From contig NZ_CP113930.1 of assembly GCF_029392095.1 (NCBI RefSeq), positions 1,809,001 to 1,873,000 of the forward strand: DNA of 64,000 nucleotides, given 5' to 3'. Shown piece after piece: positions 59,918 through 64,000 of the stretch. The stretch comes from Lactobacillus sp. ESL0700 (lineage in GTDB: Bacteria > Bacillota > Bacilli > Lactobacillales > Lactobacillaceae). The position numbers and the translations under genes are program-made. The notes below the pieces were generated by a model. It did not search any database. It was not told where the DNA came from and saw only the letters and a program-made list of their open reading frames with translations. Numbering within the stretch: position 1 is the first letter of the stretch; every line of letters begins with the position of its first letter.

Positions 59918-61227
59918 TTTCAACCCTCACCATTGTGGGGAATACCAGTATTTTGCCCATATTGATAATCCGGAAAATGGATCACTCCCACCTCTGTGGG
60001 GGAATACATACCTTGACCCAAGCGCTGTGGAACAACATTAGGAGCACCCCCACGCTTGTGGGGAATACGAAGGCGGATTCGGCAAGGATAAAAAAGCAAT
60101 GGGATTACCCCCACGCTTGTGGGGAATACTCGCCTTCTTTAACCGTAACCTTGCGGTCGCCAGGATCACCCCCACGTCTGTGGGGAATACTTATAGGCTT
60201 TTTCGTCTGGGTAATGGTTATAAGGGATCACCCTCACGTCTGTGGGGAATACTCTAGTAAGGAGGTGATAAGCGTGCGAAGTATAGGATCACCCTCACGT
60301 CTGTGGGGAATACGCTTGGGTTATTACTACTGTTTGGTAGCAGCAGGGATCACCCTCACGTCTGTGGGGAATACCCCTTCAGCTTTTTTAATCTTAGCTT
60401 CCAAAGGGATCACCCTCACGTCTGTGGGGAATACAGCAGCGGAATTCGAGGAGCATGACGTTGACTAGGATCACCCTCACGTCTGTGGGGAATACCAGCC
60501 GATCCCTACTATGTTTATCCGAAAGACAGGATCACCCTCACGTCTGTGGGGAATACTTGATGTAAATGGGACTGTTAACGCGCCGAAAAGGATCACCCTC
60601 ACGTCTGTGGGGAATACTAAGCAAGCGAAGCTAACAGGTTATCATACCCAGGATCACCCTCACGTCTGTGGGGAATACTTGCTGTCGGTAATCATGCTGT
60701 TAATGCGATTAGGATCACCCTCACGTCTGTGGGGAATACTAAATCTGGCAGTAATCGTGTCGCCACCGGTCAGGATCACCCTCACGTCTGTGGGGAATAC
60801 CAATTTATCGCCCGCAAACAGGCGAAATTGGCGGGATCACCCTCACGTCTGTGGGGAATACTTGGCAGCAAACCAGCGCATCTTTTATACGTTAGGATCA
60901 CCCTCACGTCTGTGGGGAATACTAAGCAATCATATTGGTAGTGTTATAAAAGATAGGATCACCCTCACGTCTGTGGGGAATAAACAACACGGAAGTAACA
61001 GTTGGCGAAAGTAATAGGATCACCCTCACGTCTGTGGGGAATACAAATCATGAACCGTCTTACATACATAACGGTCAGGATCACCCTCACGTCTGTGGGG
61101 AATACTTGTGTGGTTGCTCTTACCTTACTTACTTTTTGGGATCACCCTCACGTCTGTGGGGAATACTTTGTTGCAAGGTAAAATTATCACTCTGTTCGAG
61201 GATCACCCTCACGTCTGTGGGGAATAC
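59918..61227 (-). CRISPR. Type I-E CRISPR array 2 (22 repeats, 21 spacers)
   Basis: 28-bp repeats every 61 bp, read on the minus strand: GTATT, CCCCAC, loop AGAC, GTGAGG, tail GTGATCC. Repeat starts: about 59918 (degenerate), 59979, 60041, 60102, 60163, 60225, 60286, 60347, 60407, 60468, 60529, 60590, 60651, 60712, 60773, 60834, 60895, 60956, 61017, 61078, 61139, 61200. The first five vary: the repeats at 60041, 60102 and 60163 keep the fully paired stem of array 1, while from 60225 on all carry the GTGAGG stem. The repeat at 60956 ends AATAAA. Leader at the high end. Confidence 0.98.
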
Positions 61228-61292
61228 TGTAAAAGATCCCAGCTATATCAGTATCCTTCAAATGGAGAATACACTTTTTTCATTAGTTTGTA
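61228..61292 (-). promoter_or_regulatory. Array 2 leader
   Basis: GTAAAAGATCCC touches the last repeat and TTTTTTCATTAGTTTGT follows 47 bp on, matching the array 1 leader element by element. Confidence 0.65.
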
Positions 61293-61344
61293 AATTTTAA
61301 TTTATGATTACTTATCTTTAATACTTTATCTATTATCTAATGTT

Positions 61345-62256
61345 CTAGGCGTTTTTCCTCCTCTTCTTAGGTGTGACATTCAGCGCCATCGCTGCAGTAA
61401 CTACCAAAAGTGCGCCAAGCCAATCAAGTGGCGACATAATTAAGCCGAAGCACAAAACGGATCCAATTGTTGCGGATAATGGCTCAAAAGCGTCAAGCAA
61501 ACTAGCCGTTGATGCCTTGATAAATCGCAATGAGTTAGTCATTAATTGAAACGGAATAAGCGTACCAATCACAATTACTACGGCAACGGACAGCCAGACT
61601 TGTCCTGTTAAATGTGTGTGCGGCCAGGCTGGATGAATAATTGTCAAACAAATTCCAGCAGAGAGTAGTCCCCAGCCTGTGACCACCAAACTAGAAACGC
61701 GGTGCAATAAATTAATCGGAATTAAAGTGTTGGTTGCCACGCCAACTGCGGCTAATAGCCCCCACATGAGTACTTCGGGCGTAATCGCCAAATGACTAAA
61801 ATTACCATGCGTTGCCAGCAAAATAACACCAATAAATGCCGTGATTGCAGCTAACATATCTAACACACGTAAAGTCTGCTGGTGGCGAATAACTAAGTAA
61901 GCGATCACAAAAAACGGCCCAATAAATTGCAGGATTGTTGCAATCGCCGGATTGGCTTTTTGCACGGTAATAAAATAAAACAACTGCACTGGTAGCAAGC
62001 CAAAAATACCGTACGCGATAATCACCCACGCGTCATGCTTATTTTTCATCGTTGCTATCGGCTTTTGATTAACTGCTCCAGCAATTATTAATAAAACAAC
62101 ACCAGAAACTACCATCCGCATTTGTGTAAGCCAAATCGGCGTAATTTCTGGACTTACGTTAAATAATGACTTGGCAAATAGCCCCGAAATCCCCCACATA
62201 ACACAGGCTAAGCCCGCAAGAAAGGCCCATAAATGTCTCTTCTTAGCTGATACCAT
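61345..62256 (-). CDS. EamA/DMT-family permease
   Basis: 303 residues, ten membrane helices in two EamA repeats (first about 10-140 with GISGLFAK, second about 150-290 with LLDAFEPLSATIGSVLCFG, the typical proline-containing helix of drug/metabolite transporters). It probably exports or imports a small metabolite; substrate unknown. AAAGGAG lies upstream of the ATG. Confidence 0.88.
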   Translation of the reverse strand: MVSAKKRHLWAFLAGLACVMWGISGLFAKSLFNVSPEITPIWLTQMRMVVSGVVLLIIAGAVNQKPIATMKNKHDAWVIIAYGIFGLLPVQLFYFITVQKANPAIATILQFIGPFFVIAYLVIRHQQTLRVLDMLAAITAFIGVILLATHGNFSHLAITPEVLMWGLLAAVGVATNTLIPINLLHRVSSLVVTGWGLLSAGICLTIIHPAWPHTHLTGQVWLSVAVVIVIGTLIPFQLMTNSLRFIKASTASLLDAFEPLSATIGSVLCFGLIMSPLDWLGALLVVTAAMALNVTPKKRRKNA

Positions 62257-62328
62257 TTTTAACTCTCCTTTTTTATTTTTAACTTACCTATAATAACAAA
62301 AATCCCGATTAAGCTAAACCAGCAACCC

Positions 62329-62356
62329 AAAAAAGCATGACCACTCATGCTTTTTT
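62329..62356 (-). terminator. Terminator after tenA
   Basis: AAAAAAGCATGA/TCATGCTTTTTT hairpin overlapping the tenA stop. Confidence 0.8.
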
Positions 62357-63017
62357 AGACCCAATTCTCTTGTTCATATGCCATCTGCCAAAACTGCAAT
62401 TCATAATAACTGCTGCGAACAAATGCCAGTTGCATCTTTTCACGTTCACTTGTAGAACTGGAATTAGCCAACGAGTTGGTTAGGCGCAAAATTCGCTTCA
62501 CATTAGTTGCATACCAATCACCATCATAAGTATCAATCCATTCTTGATAATAGAAAACAGGCGACCCAGAATCTGCTAATTTTTGGCCAATTTCTTGATA
62601 CAACCAGTAGCACGGTACAAGGGAGGCAACTGCTGGACCAATTCCATCCCTCGCCAAAGTCATCTCCAAATGATTAACGTAAGCATATGCTGTTGGTGCA
62701 ATCGGTGTTTGCGCAATTTCATCCGGCGTAATTTTCAATTGCTCAAAAAAACGCTCACGTACCGCTATTTCACTATCCTTTAAGTCCTGGGCCCCAGCAA
62801 GCAAAAATTCTTTAGTCTGCTGATCAGCAGTTTTGGCCGCAATTGCGCAATGAAATTTACTAAATTCATTCAAATAATACCTGTCTTGCAATAAATAAAA
62901 GCGGAATTTAGTCATCGGCAATTCCCCGCTTTTTAATTCCTGCACAAATGGGTGTACCATACTCTTTTGCCATAAACTACTTGCCGCTTGGTGCAACTGG
63001 TCTGTAAATTCTGTCAT
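62355..63017 (-). CDS. tenA: TenA family thiaminase II / aminopyrimidine aminohydrolase
   Basis: 220 residues, all-helical TenA fold: HPFVQELKSGELP (about 22-34), FRFYLLQDRYYL, ASLVPCYWLYQEIG with the active-site Cys (about 136), and a C-terminal ELQFWQMAYEQENW where Glu is catalytic. It recycles degraded thiamine to HMP. Ten bases downstream of the LysR gene, so probably one transcript. Confidence 0.93.
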   Translation of the reverse strand: MTEFTDQLHQAASSLWQKSMVHPFVQELKSGELPMTKFRFYLLQDRYYLNEFSKFHCAIAAKTADQQTKEFLLAGAQDLKDSEIAVRERFFEQLKITPDEIAQTPIAPTAYAYVNHLEMTLARDGIGPAVASLVPCYWLYQEIGQKLADSGSPVFYYQEWIDTYDGDWYATNVKRILRLTNSLANSSSTSEREKMQLAFVRSSYYELQFWQMAYEQENWV

Positions 63018-63027
63018 ATTCTTCTCC

Positions 63028-63921
63028 TTAACTACATAAATTTTGTCGTAAAATTGCTAACAACTGCTGCTCGGCATCTGTTAATCGGTGAGTTTTGCGG
63101 TAAGCCACTGACATATAAAAGTGGGGCTGCTTAGGGTCTGTTAGGTTAACCGTACACAGTTGATCCGCCTTGCTTAACGCGGTTTGCGTTAAAAAGCCGA
63201 TGCCTAAATTTTGCCGGACCATTGCCTTTAATATTTGAATATCATTAGCTTTATAAATAATGTGTGGCTTAACTTGTGCTCTCTTGCATAGTTGTTTAAA
63301 CGCCTGCTCGTGAACAAAAACATTGCTTAGCGTGATAAACGGCTGCTTTTTTAAGTCCGCAAAAGATACTGACTCTTGTGTGGCCAATGGGTTTTCAGGT
63401 GCGACCACAATCTTAAACTGAGTCTTGGCAAACAAATCAACATGTAGCTGGTCATTAATTGTGGGCTCAATTGAGCCTAGCAGTGCAATCTCCAAGTCGC
63501 CTGATTCCAAGAGCTCCTGCAAATGTGATGAGCCCGCCTCAATCGTTTCTAGTGAATTGGTTAAGCCCGCCTTAAACAATTCCGGAAAAATCTGCGGAAA
63601 ATAATAATTACCAATAATTGGCGGTAGTCCCAGTCTAATCACCTGACGCTCAATCTGCGCAATCTCGCGCTTAGTCAAATCGAGCTCCGCTAAAATTGAC
63701 CGCGCATGCAGCGCCAATTGTTGACCTGTTGATGTCGGCCGCAACTGCTGGTGTGAATGATCTCGCACCAGCAAGCTAGTCTGAAAGTCACTCTCAAGTC
63801 GCTTAATTGCCAGCGTTAACGTTGGTTGCGACACACCACATGCCTTGGCTGCTTGCGAGAAGCTGCGCTTTTCTAAAATTGTTAAAAAATACATCAAGTC
63901 TTTAACGTTTAATGCATCCAA
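63028..63921 (-). CDS. LysR-family transcriptional regulator
   Basis: 297 residues. Winged HTH (LMYFLTILEKRSFSQAAKACGVSQPTLTLAIKRLE, residues 10-44), linker helix, and a type 2 periplasmic-binding effector domain (about 90-290). Resembles CynR/CbbR-like regulators. A promoter-like TTGCTC, 17 bp, TATATG lies upstream at about 63945-63975. Its target is not clear; tenA is the nearest candidate. Confidence 0.9.
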   Translation of the reverse strand: MDALNVKDLMYFLTILEKRSFSQAAKACGVSQPTLTLAIKRLESDFQTSLLVRDHSHQQLRPTSTGQQLALHARSILAELDLTKREIAQIERQVIRLGLPPIIGNYYFPQIFPELFKAGLTNSLETIEAGSSHLQELLESGDLEIALLGSIEPTINDQLHVDLFAKTQFKIVVAPENPLATQESVSFADLKKQPFITLSNVFVHEQAFKQLCKRAQVKPHIIYKANDIQILKAMVRQNLGIGFLTQTALSKADQLCTVNLTDPKQPHFYMSVAYRKTHRLTDAEQQLLAILRQNLCS

Positions 63922-64000
63922 ATTACTCTCACCCCTTAATTAATTTGCTCATATAACATTTTATTATAAGTTGAGCAAAGTTTGACAATAAATTTATTAC

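Noticed and set aside
61245..61268. Partial repeat-like string ending GGAGAATAC in the array 2 leader
   Set aside because: Only the last dozen bases resemble the repeat and no stem forms; probably coincidence.
59935..61300. Long open frames across array 2 (up to 177 codons)
   Set aside because: Repeat-derived translations of array 2; the 61-bp period and 28-bp repeats explain them.

Overview
The window looks like a chromosomal stretch of a low-GC Lactobacillus, most like the L. acidophilus/L. crispatus group. The evidence is the maltodextrin cluster order (malG-malF-malE-msmK-pgmB-malP-neopullulanase-GH13, then a LacI regulator), paired Rgg/MFS genes, pyruvate oxidase, and a type I-E CRISPR repeat ending in GTGATCC. 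The species cannot be fixed from sequence alone.

Layout. 1-5.3 kb: a truncated nagA, a large GH31-family protein with FN3 and discoidin-like C-terminal modules whose two catalytic aspartates appear to be replaced, and a CPBP membrane protease. 5.3-13.3 kb: two diverged copies of a divergent Rgg regulator/MFS transporter cassette sharing an operator-like sequence, flanking a HigBA relic, a 51-aa peptide gene with an apparent antisense RNA, and topoisomerase III. 13.3-21.5 kb: an unknown small protein, a membrane protein, a multidrug-type MFS, a secreted histidine phosphatase, and a beta-glucoside operon (licT-type antiterminator, PTS EIIBCA, 6-phospho-beta-glucosidase) with two RAT/terminator switches. 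21.6-40.8 kb: P1-family peptidase, glucan 1,6-alpha-glucosidase, macrodomain protein, the full maltose/maltodextrin ABC uptake and phosphorolysis locus with cre sites and repeated GTTACC-type operators, its LacI regulator, a tyrosine phosphatase, glycerol kinase and a ThiD/PdxK-like kinase. 40.8-44 kb: a decayed type I toxin-antitoxin locus, a GatD-like amidotransferase and pyruvate oxidase behind a promoter with two palindromes.

44-61.3 kb is a defence island. The main type I-E operon (cas3-cse1-cse2-cas7-cas5-cas6e-cas1-cas2/DEDDh) runs on the minus strand from a clear promoter at 58948-58976 into array 1 (17 repeats). A second array (22 repeats, different stem sequence) lies upstream of cas3, and an extra intact cas7-cas6e pair lies 4 kb beyond array 1. 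Both arrays are read on the minus strand, with leaders at their high-coordinate ends. Plasmid parM, hicB, secY and fic relics and an intact type I toxin-antitoxin locus are scattered between them.

The most striking signal is just upstream of cas3: a stand-alone two-repeat unit with its own extended -10 promoter and hairpin terminator. It would yield a short-guide crRNA whose guide matches 17 of 21 bases over the cas3 transcription start, next to a 5'-AA PAM. Two of the four mismatches fall at the flipped-out sixth positions of a type I-E R-loop. This is the architecture expected of a CreR-type, Cascade-guided autorepressor of the cas operon.

61.3-64 kb: DMT-family permease, TenA thiaminase II and a LysR regulator.
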